Assembly: GCA_035532115.1 (NCBI GenBank)
Contig: DATKRO010000037.1
Span: 62,001-126,000, forward strand
DNA: 64,000 bases
Reading direction: 5' to 3'
DNA from: Acaudatibacter sp035532115
Lineage (GTDB): Bacteria > Pseudomonadota > Alphaproteobacteria > Caulobacterales > Caulobacteraceae
Shown: positions 25,966-38,297 of the stretch, one piece after another
How positions within the stretch are numbered: position 1 is the first letter of the stretch
Layout of the letters: each line of letters begins with the position of its first letter
Made by a program: the position numbers and the translations under genes
Notes under the pieces: generated by a model
What the model was told of the DNA's origin: nothing
The model's input: the letters and a program-made list of their open reading frames with translations, nothing else
The model's database searches: none

Positions 25966-26174
25966 GCTAATTCTCTCGATAGCGAATATCTAAGGCAGCG
26001 CTCGGACGGCGGTTCGTTCCCGATGGGCGGCGCTTCGACGCGGAGCCGGCGGCGTCCTCGGACACCCGGGCGGACGGCGAACCTGGCGTCGATGGATGGG
26101 ATTGGATGGATCGGGCATTTCTCGACGCAACAGGCGGTCTGCGGCCTGGGCGTCGATGGACTGGCGCAGAGGCG

Positions 26175-26651
26175 CTAAAGCGCCTGCTCCACCGCTTCGG
26201 TGATGCTCGCGTCCTGGGGGTCGGTGCGCGGGCCGAAGGCGGCGAGCGCTTCGCCCTGCGCTCCGATCAGGATCTTGTGGAAGTTCCACACCGGCACGGC
26301 GGGGGTCCCGAGTCTTTCCTCGGCCCAGGCGTAGAAGGGATGGCGCCCGGCGTCCTTGACGTCGACCTTGGAGGTCATCGGGAAGTCGATGTCGAACCGG
26401 CTCTCGCAGAAGCTCTTGATGTCGGCCTCGGCGCCCGGCTCCTGGCCGGCGAACTGGTTGCAAGGCACGCCCAGCACCACCAGGCCCCGGTCCCGATAGT
26501 CGCGGTAGAGCTTCTCCAGGCCCTCGTACTGGGGCGTCAGGCCGCATTTCGAGGCGGTGTTCACCACCAGGACGGGTTTGCCCTTGAAGCTCGAGAGCGG
26601 CAGCGGCTCACCGTCGATGCTGGTGAACGAGAAATCGTAGGCGCTGGACAT
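26175..26651 (-). CDS. Glutathione peroxidase family protein
   Basis: This 158-residue thiol peroxidase has a thioredoxin fold. The catalytic cysteine is Cys36 in NTASKCGLTPQY; the GVPCNQFAGQEP segment supplies the conserved Gln and a possible resolving cysteine, and PVWNFHKILI supplies the conserved Trp. Bacterial enzymes of this size reduce hydrogen peroxide and lipid hydroperoxides, usually with thioredoxin rather than glutathione. The start is the ATG at 26649-26651. It lies 30 bases after the Gfo/Idh oxidoreductase gene on the same strand, so the two may be co-transcribed. Confidence 0.95.
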   Translation of the reverse strand: MSSAYDFSFTSIDGEPLPLSSFKGKPVLVVNTASKCGLTPQYEGLEKLYRDYRDRGLVVLGVPCNQFAGQEPGAEADIKSFCESRFDIDFPMTSKVDVKDAGRHPFYAWAEERLGTPAVPVWNFHKILIGAQGEALAAFGPRTDPQDASITEAVEQAL

Positions 26652-26681
26652 CGCGGCGGCTTCCTTTTTCCAGACCGGCCC

Positions 26682-27599
26682 TCATCTGCCCAAAGCCTGC
26701 TCCACCCTGAGCGCCAGGTCCAGAGCCCTTGCGCCGTCCTCGGCATCGGCCAGCGGCCGCGCGCCCGCGCCACGGACGGCCCCGACAAAGGCGGCGAGGC
26801 TGGCGCCGAGGCGGTCGCGTCCGGCGGGCGTCGCCGCAAACCCGGCGTCCAGGCAAAAAGGGGTGGTGTTCTCGAAGGCGTGACTGAGGAAGTCCACCCG
26901 GATCTCGCCGGAAGGGTAGACGAGCCGCATGGTCCGCTCGCGCCGCCTGGCGACGCGCGAGGCGTGGAAGCGGCAGGCGAATCCATCCTCGAAATGCACC
27001 TCGGCGGCGACCTCGTCGACGAGGTCGTTGGCGAGGTTCGAGCCCCGCGCCTCGACCGCCGCTGGCCGTCCCTCACCGAGCGCCAGGGCGAGGTCGAGGT
27101 CGTGAATCATCAGGTCGAGCACCACCGAGACGTCGAGATTGCGCGGGCTGGGCGGTCCGAGCCGCGCGGCTTCCAGGCTGAGCGGCCGCTCGGGGATCGC
27201 GAAGAGGCCCATGGCCGCAAAGCCGGCGCGTTCGAGAAAGCCGCAGGCGGCGACGAGTCCCCGCTGGCGGGCCTCGGCGAGAATCCGCTCCGCGTCCCCT
27301 AGCTCGGTCGCCATGGGCTTTTCCACGTAGACCGAACGGCCGGCGCGCAGCGCCGCGACCGCGCCGAGCGCGTGGGCGGTGGCGGGCGTCGCGATGGAGA
27401 TCAGGTCGGCCGCCGCGATCAGCGCGCCCTCGTCGGCGAAGGCGCGGGCGCCGTGGCGTGCGGCCAGCGCCTCGGCGTGCTCGCGGTGATGGTCGTAGAC
27501 GCCGACCAGGGCGACGCCCTCCAGGCGGGCGTACTGCGCCGCGTGATGTCCCCCAAAGACGCCAGCGCCGATGACGCCGGCGCGCAGGACCTCGGCCAT
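26682..27599 (-). CDS. Gfo/Idh/MocA family NAD(P)-dependent oxidoreductase
   Basis: This 305-residue protein has an N-terminal Rossmann domain (VIGAGVFGGHHA at residues 8-19) and the family's catalytic EKP motif in YVEKPMATE near residue 93. The C-terminal alpha/beta domain carries DLMIHDLDLALAL, which includes the conserved HD-type region. Relatives oxidise or reduce sugars, inositols and their derivatives; the substrate is unknown here. The ATG at 27597-27599 starts directly before the Rossmann motif. It diverges from the NADPH oxidoreductase gene at 27729 over 130 bases. Confidence 0.88.
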   Translation of the reverse strand: MAEVLRAGVIGAGVFGGHHAAQYARLEGVALVGVYDHHREHAEALAARHGARAFADEGALIAAADLISIATPATAHALGAVAALRAGRSVYVEKPMATELGDAERILAEARQRGLVAACGFLERAGFAAMGLFAIPERPLSLEAARLGPPSPRNLDVSVVLDLMIHDLDLALALGEGRPAAVEARGSNLANDLVDEVAAEVHFEDGFACRFHASRVARRRERTMRLVYPSGEIRVDFLSHAFENTTPFCLDAGFAATPAGRDRLGASLAAFVGAVRGAGARPLADAEDGARALDLALRVEQALGR

Positions 27600-27728
27600 G
27601 TTCCGCTTTCGCCCGACCTTTGACGGTGCCGCGCCTAGCACGCGCCAGCGCCGGTCCGCCAGCATCGCCGCTTGCCGCTGAGGGCCATCCGGTGTTTGAG
27701 GACGCGCGACGCTGCAAGGGAGAACGAC

Positions 27729-28730
27729 ATGACCGTCTCGCGCGAGATCCGCCTGAAGAGCCGCCCGGCCGGCCCACCGAGCGCCGCGAACTTCGAGCTG
27801 GCCACGGTCGACCTCGCCGATCCGGCGCCCGGTCAGGTGCAGGTGCGCAACAGCTGGATGACCGTCGACCCCTACATGCGCGGGCGGATGAACGACGTGA
27901 GGAGCTACACCCCGCCGTTCCAGCTGGGCGAGGCGCTCCAGGGCGGCGCCGTGGGCGAGGTCGTGGCCTCCAGCGACGCGTCGCTGAAGCCCGGCGACCT
28001 GGTGCAGAGTTTCTTCGGCTGGCGCGAGGCCTTCAATGCGCCGGCGGCGGCGGTTCAGAAGCTGGAGACCCACGGCCTGCCGCCGCAGGCGTTCCTGGGC
28101 GTCGCCGGCATGCCGGGCCTCACCGCCTACGTGGGATTGCTGCGCATCGCCGAGCTTAAGGACGGCGACGTCGTCTTCGTCTCGGGCGCCGCCGGCGCCG
28201 TGGGCTCGATCGTCTGTCAGATCGCCAAGCTCAAGGGCCACCAGGTCATCGGCTCGGCCGGCGGACCCCTCAAGGCGGCCTATCTGAAGGAGATCGGCGT
28301 CGACCACGTCATCGACTACAAGGCCGAGCGCGATCTCACCGCCGCCCTCATGCGCGCCGCGCCCGACGGCTTCGACGTCTATTTCGAGAACGTCGGCGGC
28401 GCGCACATGGAGGCCGCGCTGATGGCCGCCAGGCCCTTCGGGCGCTTCGCTCTCTGCGGCATGATCTCGCAATACAACAACACCGACCTCGGCGAAGGCG
28501 TGCGCGGACTGGTGATGGCGGTCGGCAAGAGTCTCACCTTGCGCGGCTTCATCGTCTCCAACCACACCGACATGCAAGGCGCCTTCGTCAAGGACCTCGC
28601 CGGCTGGATGGCCGAGGGCAAGGTCAAATACCGCGAGACGGTGAAGCAGGGCATCGAACAGGCGCCGGAGGCCTTCCTCGGCCTCTTCAAAGGCGAGAAC
28701 GTCGGCAAGATGCTGGTGCAGCTGAGCTGA
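27729..28730 (+). CDS. NADP-dependent zinc-free MDR oxidoreductase
   Basis: This 333-residue medium-chain dehydrogenase/reductase is of the zinc-independent PGR/leukotriene-B4-dehydrogenase type. It has the N-terminal marker YMRGRMND, the cofactor motif VSGAAGAVGSIVCQIAKLKG (residues about 153-172), and FENVGG. There are no structural zinc cysteines. Relatives such as CurA reduce double bonds of alpha,beta-unsaturated ketones or prostaglandin-like compounds with NADPH. AAGGGAG (27717-27723) precedes the ATG. The methyltransferase gene follows after only five bases and is likely co-transcribed. Confidence 0.93.
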   Translation: MTVSREIRLKSRPAGPPSAANFELATVDLADPAPGQVQVRNSWMTVDPYMRGRMNDVRSYTPPFQLGEALQGGAVGEVVASSDASLKPGDLVQSFFGWREAFNAPAAAVQKLETHGLPPQAFLGVAGMPGLTAYVGLLRIAELKDGDVVFVSGAAGAVGSIVCQIAKLKGHQVIGSAGGPLKAAYLKEIGVDHVIDYKAERDLTAALMRAAPDGFDVYFENVGGAHMEAALMAARPFGRFALCGMISQYNNTDLGEGVRGLVMAVGKSLTLRGFIVSNHTDMQGAFVKDLAGWMAEGKVKYRETVKQGIEQAPEAFLGLFKGENVGKMLVQLS

Positions 28731-28735
28731 ATCGC

Positions 28736-30283
28736 ATGGATTGGACTTCCGGTTACATCGCCGAGATCGACTATACGCATGGCTACTATCGCGAGCTGGC
28801 GCCGGGGCTGATCGACTTCGCCCTGCTGATCGCCGGGTTCGAGCCGCCGAACCGCGCCGGCCTCAGCTATCTGGAGCTCGGCTATGGTCAGGGCCTGTCG
28901 GCCAACATCCATGCCGCCGCGACGCCGGGCGAGTTCTGGGGCGCGGACTTCAATCCGGCGCACGCGGCCAACGCCCGCAGCCTGGCGCGCGTGGCCGGCG
29001 CGCCAGCGCTCTTCAGCGACGACAGCTTCGCCGAGATGGCCGCGCGGCCGGACCTGCCTGAGTTCGACTACATCGCCCTGCACGGGGTGTGGAGCTGGAT
29101 CTCGGACGAGAACCGCCGCCACGTCGTCGAAATCATCCGCCGGCGCCTGAAGGTCGGCGGCGCGGTCTACATGAGCTACAACACCCTGCCTGGCTGGGCG
29201 GTGGCCATGCCGCTGCGCCACATCATGACGCTGCACGCCGAGACCGCCGGCAGCGATCTGCAAGGCGTGCTCGGGCGCATCGAGGCGTCGATCGGCTTCG
29301 GCGCCAAGCTCGCCGACATGGGCGCCCGCTACTTTGCCGCCAACCCCACCGCCCGGGAGCGGCTCGACGCCATGGCCGGCCAGAACCGGCACTATCTGGC
29401 GCACGAATACTTCAACCGCGACTGGACGCCGATGTACTTCTCGGATGTCCACGACTGGCTCTCGAGCGCCAAGCTCGGCTACGCCTGCGCCGCCAACACG
29501 CTGGAGCAGATCGACGGCTTCAACCTGACCCCGCCCCAGCGCGAGATCGTCGCCCAGATTCCCTACACCGTGCTGCGCGAGACCGTGCGCGACTACCTCC
29601 TGAACGCCCAGTTCCGACGCGATCTCTACATGCGAGGCGGCCGGCGGCTGTCGGCGCTGGAGCGGCTCGAGCGGCTGCGGGAATCCAGGATTTGCCTCAC
29701 TCGGGCCGAGCCCGAGGCCGACTTCGTGGTCGAGGCCGCGCTCGGCAAGGTGTCGCTGAAGAAGGAGATCTATGCGCCGATCCTGGAGGCGCTGGCCGGC
29801 GCCGACGGGACGCCCAAGGCGATCGGCGCTCTCGTCGACAATCCAAAGCTCGCCAGCCTGCCGCCGGGGGCGCTGCTGGAGAGCCTCGCGGTGCTCGTCG
29901 GCGCCGGTTTCGCGCATCCGGCGCAGAGCGACGAGGAGATCGCCGCGGTCGAGCCGCGCTGCCGGCGCCTCAACGCCCATCTGATCGAGCGGTCGCGGAT
30001 CGGCGGCGACGTCGCATGGCTGGCGTCGCCGGTGATCGGCGCCGGCGTTCCGGTGGGGCGCTTCGAACAGATGTTCCTGGGCGCCCGGGCCGCCGGCGAC
30101 AAGACGCCCGCGGACTGGGCCGAGACTGCCTGGAGCACCCTCGCCAAGCAGAACCAGTCGATCATCAAGAATGGCGAGGTGCTGAAGAGCGCGCAGGCCA
30201 ATCTCGAGGAACTGCGCACTCAGGCCAAGACGCTGGCGGACCGCCGCCTCGCCCTGCTGCGGCGCCTGAAGGTGGTGGCTTAG
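28736..30283 (+). CDS. SAM-dependent methyltransferase with regulatory domain
   Basis: This 515-residue protein has an N-terminal class I methyltransferase domain (about residues 40-165) with motif I YLELGYGQGLSANIHA and the acidic GADFNP loop, followed by a helical regulatory domain of the type found after such methyltransferases (roughly residues 200-300), and a long, mostly helical C-terminal part. The very C-terminus (NLEELRTQAKTLADRRLALL) looks like a coiled coil. The substrate is unknown. The family is widespread in bacteria. The gene starts five bases after the upstream reductase stop, so the pair is probably one transcript. Confidence 0.85.
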   Translation: MDWTSGYIAEIDYTHGYYRELAPGLIDFALLIAGFEPPNRAGLSYLELGYGQGLSANIHAAATPGEFWGADFNPAHAANARSLARVAGAPALFSDDSFAEMAARPDLPEFDYIALHGVWSWISDENRRHVVEIIRRRLKVGGAVYMSYNTLPGWAVAMPLRHIMTLHAETAGSDLQGVLGRIEASIGFGAKLADMGARYFAANPTARERLDAMAGQNRHYLAHEYFNRDWTPMYFSDVHDWLSSAKLGYACAANTLEQIDGFNLTPPQREIVAQIPYTVLRETVRDYLLNAQFRRDLYMRGGRRLSALERLERLRESRICLTRAEPEADFVVEAALGKVSLKKEIYAPILEALAGADGTPKAIGALVDNPKLASLPPGALLESLAVLVGAGFAHPAQSDEEIAAVEPRCRRLNAHLIERSRIGGDVAWLASPVIGAGVPVGRFEQMFLGARAAGDKTPADWAETAWSTLAKQNQSIIKNGEVLKSAQANLEELRTQAKTLADRRLALLRRLKVVA

Positions 30284-30381
30284 GCCGACCTCCCGCGCGG
30301 ACTGGCTGCGTCGCCCAACGGCGCCGATAGGCCGATCTTAACCTGAATCGGACCAGGTAGCCGCACCAGAAGGAAGGCCGC

Positions 30382-32562
30382 TTGCTCGCGTTGTTCGACC
30401 ATCGGTTCGACGAATTCGCGGCTTCGGCGCACGAGAACCTGCCGGCGCGCGCCGTCGTCGCGGTTGGCGCGGGCGCTGTCGCCACCCTGATCCTGCCGCG
30501 ACCGGTCTGCATCGCCTGGATCGCCGCGACGCTTGCGGCCGAAGCGCTCGGCTGGTTCGTCAGCCGCCCGCAACACCTCGGCCTTGGGACGACGCGCCGG
30601 ATCCAGCTTGGATTTCTGGCGCATCTGCTGTGCCTGATCGCCTGCTGGTTCACCTTGTCGATGTTGTTCTGGCGCACCGGCCAGACCTCCGGCGCCGTCT
30701 GCGCCACCATCATCTGGATCAGCGTCATCGGCTTTGCCCAGACGTTCGGCTCCCGCAGCATCCTGGGCTTCGTGACCTGCGGCGTCGCGCCGGCGCTGGG
30801 GGCGCTTGGCATTCTCCTGACGGATCCCCGTTTCGATGCCGTCGACCACGTCATGACGGCCGTCACCATGGTGCTGGCCATCGGCTTCGCGCTCGCGGGC
30901 GCTCGCCAGACCCTGGCCGAAGGGCGCCGGCTGGAGCGGACCCAGAAGGCGCTTGCCGACAGCGAGGCCCAGTACCGCGTGCTCGCCGACAACACCGGCG
31001 ACGTGATCGGACGCAGCGGGCTGGACGGACGGCTGCGCTACATCTCCCCGTCGATCAGGGCCGCGTCGGGCTACACGCCCGAGGAGTTCCTCGCCGTCGG
31101 CGATTTCAGGCACGTCCACCCGGAGGACCGCGAGGCGCTGCGCGCCCAGACCGCCGCCCTGGTCGAGGCCGGCGGCTCGGCCACGGCGGAGTACCGCCTC
31201 CTGAGAAAGGATGGCTCGGCGAGCTGGGTGGAATCGAGCTTCACCGTGGTGCGCGAGGAAGCGACAGGCGCCCAGCGGGAAATCGTCCTGGTGTCGCGCG
31301 ACATCAACGCCCGCAAGGCCATGGAGCGACAGCTGGTCGAGGCGCGCGAGCGCGCCGACGCGGGCGCGGCGGCCAAGGCCGACTTTCTCGCCAACATGAC
31401 CCACGAATTGCGCACGCCGCTCAACGCCATCATCGGGTTCTCCCGCATACTCAAGGACTCGGCCGACCTCACCGAGCGCGACGGCCGCCACGCCGGTCTC
31501 ATCCATGAGGCGAGCGGCGCCCTGCTCATGGTCGTCAACGACGTGCTGGATTTCTCCAAGCTCGAGTCAGGCGCCTTCGAACTCGACCCCCAGCCCTTCG
31601 ACCCGATGGTCGTGGCGCGCTCCACGGCCATGCTGGTGCAGGATCAGGCGGCGGCGCGGGGCCTGCGCCTGGAAGTGCGCGGCAGCGGCGAGGGCGCGTT
31701 CCTCGAGGGCGACGGCCCGAGGCTGCGGCAGGTGCTCCTCAACCTCCTCTCCAACGCCCTGAAGTTCACGACGCGCGGCGGCGTCGTCATCGCCATGGAC
31801 CAGGCGCCGGCCGGGGCCGGGCGCCGGTCCTTGCGCGTCTCGGTCAGCGACAGCGGCATCGGCATCGCGCCCGATCAGCTCGAGGCGATCTTCGAGCGCT
31901 TCAACCAGGCCGACGTTTCGATCTCGCGCCGGTTCGGCGGCACCGGCCTCGGCCTCGCCATCTGCAAGCTCATCGTCGAGCTGATGGGCGGCCGCATCGG
32001 CGTCGAGAGCCGCCTTGGTCAGGGCTCGACCTTCTGGTTCGAACTCGAGCTTCCGGTCTGCGCCTCCGGGACTGCGCGTTCGGCCGGCGCGCTCGAGGCT
32101 TCGGCGGAGCCGGAACGGTCGCTGCGGCTGCTGCTGGTCGAAGACGTCGCCGTCAACCGCGAGCTGGTGCGCGTCATGCTGGAAGCCTTCGAAATCGAGA
32201 TCGACACCGCCGAGAATGGCGCCGTCGCCCTCGAGGCTCTGCACCGCGCCTCCTACGATCTCGTGCTGATGGACGTGCAGATGCCGGTGATGGACGGCCT
32301 GACCGCGGCGCGGGCCATCCGCAGCCTCGACGGCGCGGCCGCGCGCGAGGTTCCGATCATCGCCATGACCGCCAACGTGCTCCCCGAACAGGTGCAGCGC
32401 TGCCTGGACGCGGGCATGGACGACCACATCGGCAAGCCGATAGAGCCTGCGCAGCTGCTGCGGACCCTTGCCAGGTGGAGCGCCGGACGCACCGGCGCCG
32501 ACGCGGCAGCCTCTCCAACCCACGGCGGGGCAGGAGGCGTTCGGCGCGCCAGCGCCGGGTGA
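30382..32562 (+). CDS. Membrane hybrid sensor histidine kinase with PAS and receiver
   Basis: This 726-residue protein has five or six hydrophobic segments in the first 175 residues, a PAS domain (about 195-310: YRVLADNTGDVIGR, GYTPEEFLAV), a HisKA helix with the phosphorylated histidine in FLANMTHELRTPLN (His341), a HATPase domain (NLLSNALKFTT, DSGIGIAPDQ, GGTGLGLAI) and a C-terminal receiver whose phospho-acceptor is Asp631 in LMDVQMPVMDGL. A TTG start at 30382 is preceded by AAGGAAGG; no ATG fits. There is no output domain, so it must signal to an unlinked protein. Its stop overlaps the start of the transporter gene that follows (GTGA), an unusual pairing. Confidence 0.92.
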   Translation: MLALFDHRFDEFAASAHENLPARAVVAVGAGAVATLILPRPVCIAWIAATLAAEALGWFVSRPQHLGLGTTRRIQLGFLAHLLCLIACWFTLSMLFWRTGQTSGAVCATIIWISVIGFAQTFGSRSILGFVTCGVAPALGALGILLTDPRFDAVDHVMTAVTMVLAIGFALAGARQTLAEGRRLERTQKALADSEAQYRVLADNTGDVIGRSGLDGRLRYISPSIRAASGYTPEEFLAVGDFRHVHPEDREALRAQTAALVEAGGSATAEYRLLRKDGSASWVESSFTVVREEATGAQREIVLVSRDINARKAMERQLVEARERADAGAAAKADFLANMTHELRTPLNAIIGFSRILKDSADLTERDGRHAGLIHEASGALLMVVNDVLDFSKLESGAFELDPQPFDPMVVARSTAMLVQDQAAARGLRLEVRGSGEGAFLEGDGPRLRQVLLNLLSNALKFTTRGGVVIAMDQAPAGAGRRSLRVSVSDSGIGIAPDQLEAIFERFNQADVSISRRFGGTGLGLAICKLIVELMGGRIGVESRLGQGSTFWFELELPVCASGTARSAGALEASAEPERSLRLLLVEDVAVNRELVRVMLEAFEIEIDTAENGAVALEALHRASYDLVLMDVQMPVMDGLTAARAIRSLDGAAAREVPIIAMTANVLPEQVQRCLDAGMDDHIGKPIEPAQLLRTLARWSAGRTGADAAASPTHGGAGGVRRASAG

Positions 32563-33815
32563 CCGAGGGAGCCAGGCTCCTCGTGTGGGCGATCGTGGCC
32601 GCCGCGGCCGCCGGCGCGCTGGTGCGTCCGTTCCGCTCGTCCGAGGCGGCCTGGGCGCTGGCCGGCGCCATTCTGGTCGTGACGCTCGGCCTCCTGCCCC
32701 TCGCCGACGCCGGGCGCGCCGTACTGAAGGGACTGGACGTCTACCTGTTCCTGATCGGCATGATGCTGCTCTCGGAGATCGCGCGGCGCGAGGGGCTGTT
32801 CGAGGCCGTGGCCGCCTTCGCCGTCAACCGCGCCGGCGGTTCGCCGCGGCGGCTGTTCATGCTGATCTTCGCCGCTGGCATCCTCGTCACCGCCTTCCTC
32901 TCCAACGACGCCACCGCGGTGGTGATGACGCCGGCGGTGTTAGCGGCCGCCAGGCGCGCCCGGGCCGACCCCCTGCCCCACCTCTTCGCCTGCGCCCTCG
33001 TCGCCAACGCCGCGAGCTTCGTCTTGCCGATCTCCAATCCGGCCAACCTGGTGCTCTATGGCGACCACACCCCGCCGCTCGCCGCCTGGATGGCGAGCTT
33101 CGCGCTCGCGTCCTGCGCCGCGATCCTCGCCACGTTCGCGGCCCTGCGCTGGACCGAGCGCCGCGGCCTGGCGGGCGACTGCGAGAGCGCCGTCGAACAG
33201 CCCCGGCTCACCGACGGCGGCTGGATGGCGATCGCCGGCCTTGTCGCGACGGTCGGGGTCCTGCTCGTGGTCTCGGCGCTGGACCGACCGCTGGGCCTGC
33301 CCACCTTCCTGATGGGACTGGCGACGGCGGCCGTTGTCCTCGTGCGCCGGCGCACCTCGCCGGCGCCGGTGCTTGCCCGGATGTCCTGGTCCGTGGTGCT
33401 GTTCGTGGCCGGGCTCTTCGTCATGGTCGGCGCCCTGGAGCGCACCGGCGCCATCACCGCCCTGGCCGGCGTCCTCGCCCAGGCCGCCCACGCCCGCCCA
33501 GGGCTCGCGGCCTGGAGCGCCGGCGGCCTCGTGGCGCTCGCCTGCAACCTCGTCAACAACCTGCCCGCCGGCCTGATGGCGAGCGCCGCCCAGGCCCAGG
33601 CCCACGCGCCGCGCTCCGTCGTCGACGCCCTCCTGATCGGCGTCGACCTCGGTCCCAACCTCTCGATCACCGGCTCGCTCGCCACCTTGCTCTGGCTCGC
33701 CGCCCTGCGCCGCGAGGGCGAGCGCGTCGGCTTCTGGCGGTTCCTGAGGACCGGGGCGCTGGTGACGCCGCCAGCCCTGGCGCTGGCGCTGGCGGCGCGG
33801 ATGGTCGCCGGGTGA
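32559..33815 (+). CDS. ArsB/SLC13-like anion transporter
   Basis: This 418-residue polytopic membrane protein has about eleven hydrophobic segments. Family markers are FLIGMMLLSEIARREGLF, FLSNDATAVVMTPAVL and NAASFVLPISNPANLVLYGD, which match the ArsB arsenite-pump/ion-transporter superfamily. It may export arsenite or carry another anion; no arsC or arsR gene is near, so arsenic is not assured. The start is a GTG (32559) overlapping the kinase stop by four bases; an ATG 28 codons upstream would give an Arg-rich, unlikely N-terminus. The stop codon abuts the convergent vapC stop, sharing a TGATCA palindrome. Confidence 0.88.
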   Translation: MTEGARLLVWAIVAAAAAGALVRPFRSSEAAWALAGAILVVTLGLLPLADAGRAVLKGLDVYLFLIGMMLLSEIARREGLFEAVAAFAVNRAGGSPRRLFMLIFAAGILVTAFLSNDATAVVMTPAVLAAARRARADPLPHLFACALVANAASFVLPISNPANLVLYGDHTPPLAAWMASFALASCAAILATFAALRWTERRGLAGDCESAVEQPRLTDGGWMAIAGLVATVGVLLVVSALDRPLGLPTFLMGLATAAVVLVRRRTSPAPVLARMSWSVVLFVAGLFVMVGALERTGAITALAGVLAQAAHARPGLAAWSAGGLVALACNLVNNLPAGLMASAAQAQAHAPRSVVDALLIGVDLGPNLSITGSLATLLWLAALRREGERVGFWRFLRTGALVTPPALALALAARMVAG

Positions 33816-34226
33816 TCAGCGCAGGTCGTGGATGCGCACGCCGATGCGCCGCGCCGCCTCGATCAGCGGACCATCACGGCTCGCCAGCGACGCGGCCTCG
33901 CTCCGTGCAAGGTCGAGATAGGCGGCGTCGAACAGCGAAAGAACCTCGCGCCGGGCCAGATTGAGCAGCCGGACGAAATCGGCCGGTCTGGACGCCAGCG
34001 GCCACAGCTCCACGGCGGCGGCAAGGTGGAGGGATGTTTCATCGACCAGATCTGCATCGATCAAGCCTCGCCGTTCTGCGTGCAGGAGGGCGTTGCGCAC
34101 CTCGAACGAAAAGATCGCCGGCGCTATCAGGGTGCTCGGGGGCGCCCCGAAGAATGCATCGGCGGCCGCCGTCGCCTGACTCTCCAGCACGCTGGCGAGC
34201 GCCGCCGAGGCGTCGAGGACGATCAC
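33816..34226 (-). CDS. vapC: VapC-type PIN-domain toxin
   Basis: This 136-residue PIN-domain ribonuclease has an acidic set that fits VapC: Asp5 (VLDASAAL), Glu in SFEVRN (about residue 42), Asp in LSLFDAAYL (about 99) and Asp in LASRDGPL (about 117). VapC toxins cleave tRNA or rRNA and stop translation until neutralised by the antitoxin. It starts at a GTG (34224-34226) overlapping the stop of the antitoxin gene by four bases, the usual coupled order. It ends directly against the transporter stop, with no spacer. Confidence 0.92.
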   Translation of the reverse strand: MIVLDASAALASVLESQATAAADAFFGAPPSTLIAPAIFSFEVRNALLHAERRGLIDADLVDETSLHLAAAVELWPLASRPADFVRLLNLARREVLSLFDAAYLDLARSEAASLASRDGPLIEAARRIGVRIHDLR

Positions 34227-34495
34227 ACGTCGTCGTCTTCGTCGCGCATCCAGTGCTTCAGCGTCTCCCAGGTCAGCGGCGCCGCGTTCGGATGCCGCCT
34301 GGCGGCCTCGCGGCGCAGACGCAGGAGGCTCGAGATCGCCTCCGCGCGCGTGCTCGTGGCTGACGGCCCGGCAGGGGCCAGTTTGGCCGCCGGCTTGCCG
34401 TGGCGCGTGATGACGATCTCTTCGCCGGTCTTCTCGACCTCCTGGACCAGCGCCGACAGGCCGTTCTTGGCGTCATAGAGAGCAACCTGCCTCAT
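34223..34495 (-). CDS. vapB: Phd/YefM-type antitoxin (VapB role)
   Basis: This 90-residue antitoxin has an N-terminal Phd/YefM DNA-binding domain (YDAKNGLSALVQEVEKTGEEI, ITRHGKPAAKLAP) and a C-terminal tail ending in acidic residues (MRDEDDDV) that should wrap the toxin. It represses its own operon together with VapC. The ATG at 34493-34495 begins the canonical domain. Toxin-antitoxin pairs of this kind are often mobile; here it has inserted neatly between the transporter and a DUF1272 gene, with no flanking repeats that I could see. Confidence 0.92.
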   Translation of the reverse strand: MRQVALYDAKNGLSALVQEVEKTGEEIVITRHGKPAAKLAPAGPSATSTRAEAISSLLRLRREAARRHPNAAPLTWETLKHWMRDEDDDV

Positions 34496-34572
34496 GCGTC
34501 GATCTAGCCAGCTCTATCCAAAAAGGCAACCCGGAAGCGCCGGAAGCGCCGGACGGGGGGCGCCCGTCGCGG

Positions 34573-34821
34573 TCAGGCCCGCGCACAGACCGAATGCGGC
34601 TTCAGCACCCGCTCGGTCGATGCCGGGAACCTGGACAGCAGCGCTTCGGGGCGCGGCGGCCGGACGGTGAGCGCGCCGCCGCAGTTGGGGCAGGCGCCGC
34701 CGAACCTCCCCTCGGCGCAAGCGGCGCAGAAGGTGCACTCGAAACTGCAGATGCGCGCCTCGCCGCTGCTCGCCGGCAGGTCGCGATCACAGCACTCGCA
34801 ATTGGGGCGAAGCTGCAGCAT
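34573..34821 (-). CDS. DUF1272 family small zinc-type protein
   Basis: This 82-residue protein matches DUF1272: it opens MLQLRPNCECCDRDLP, followed by ARICSFECTFCAACAEG and GGACPNCGGAL. Nine cysteines in CxxC-like pairs suggest two zinc sites. The function of the family is unknown. The start at 34819-34821 is taken from the family N-terminus; a longer frame from 34863 adds an Arg-rich leader that is not conserved. It stands alone between the toxin-antitoxin pair and carB, which lies on the other strand. Confidence 0.85.
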   Translation of the reverse strand: MLQLRPNCECCDRDLPASSGEARICSFECTFCAACAEGRFGGACPNCGGALTVRPPRPEALLSRFPASTERVLKPHSVCARA

Positions 34822-35009
34822 GCGCCTGCGATAGCGCACCCGCGCCGCCGCGCCAACGAGCACCGGCGCAGCGCGGTGCCGGCGCGTCGGCGCGCCGCGC
34901 TTGCCACCCTCGCCGCGCCTCTCTAATCAGGCCCCTTGACCTTCAGCCTTGGCCGACGCCGGGCGCGCGGGATCGCCGCGCCGCCCCCAGCGTCTTCGCG
35001 CGAGAGACG

Positions 35010-38289
<3,280 letters not shown>

Positions 38290-38297
<8 letters not shown>

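Noticed and set aside
26085..26165. Repeated GGCGTCGATGGA in the spacer between the receptor and glutathione peroxidase genes.
   Set aside because: Only two imperfect copies of a short, GC-rich word; no wider pattern supports a repeat element.
27597..27731. Possible shared promoter between the Gfo/Idh gene and the NADPH reductase gene.
   Set aside because: The 130-base spacer shows no convincing -35/-10 pair in either direction.
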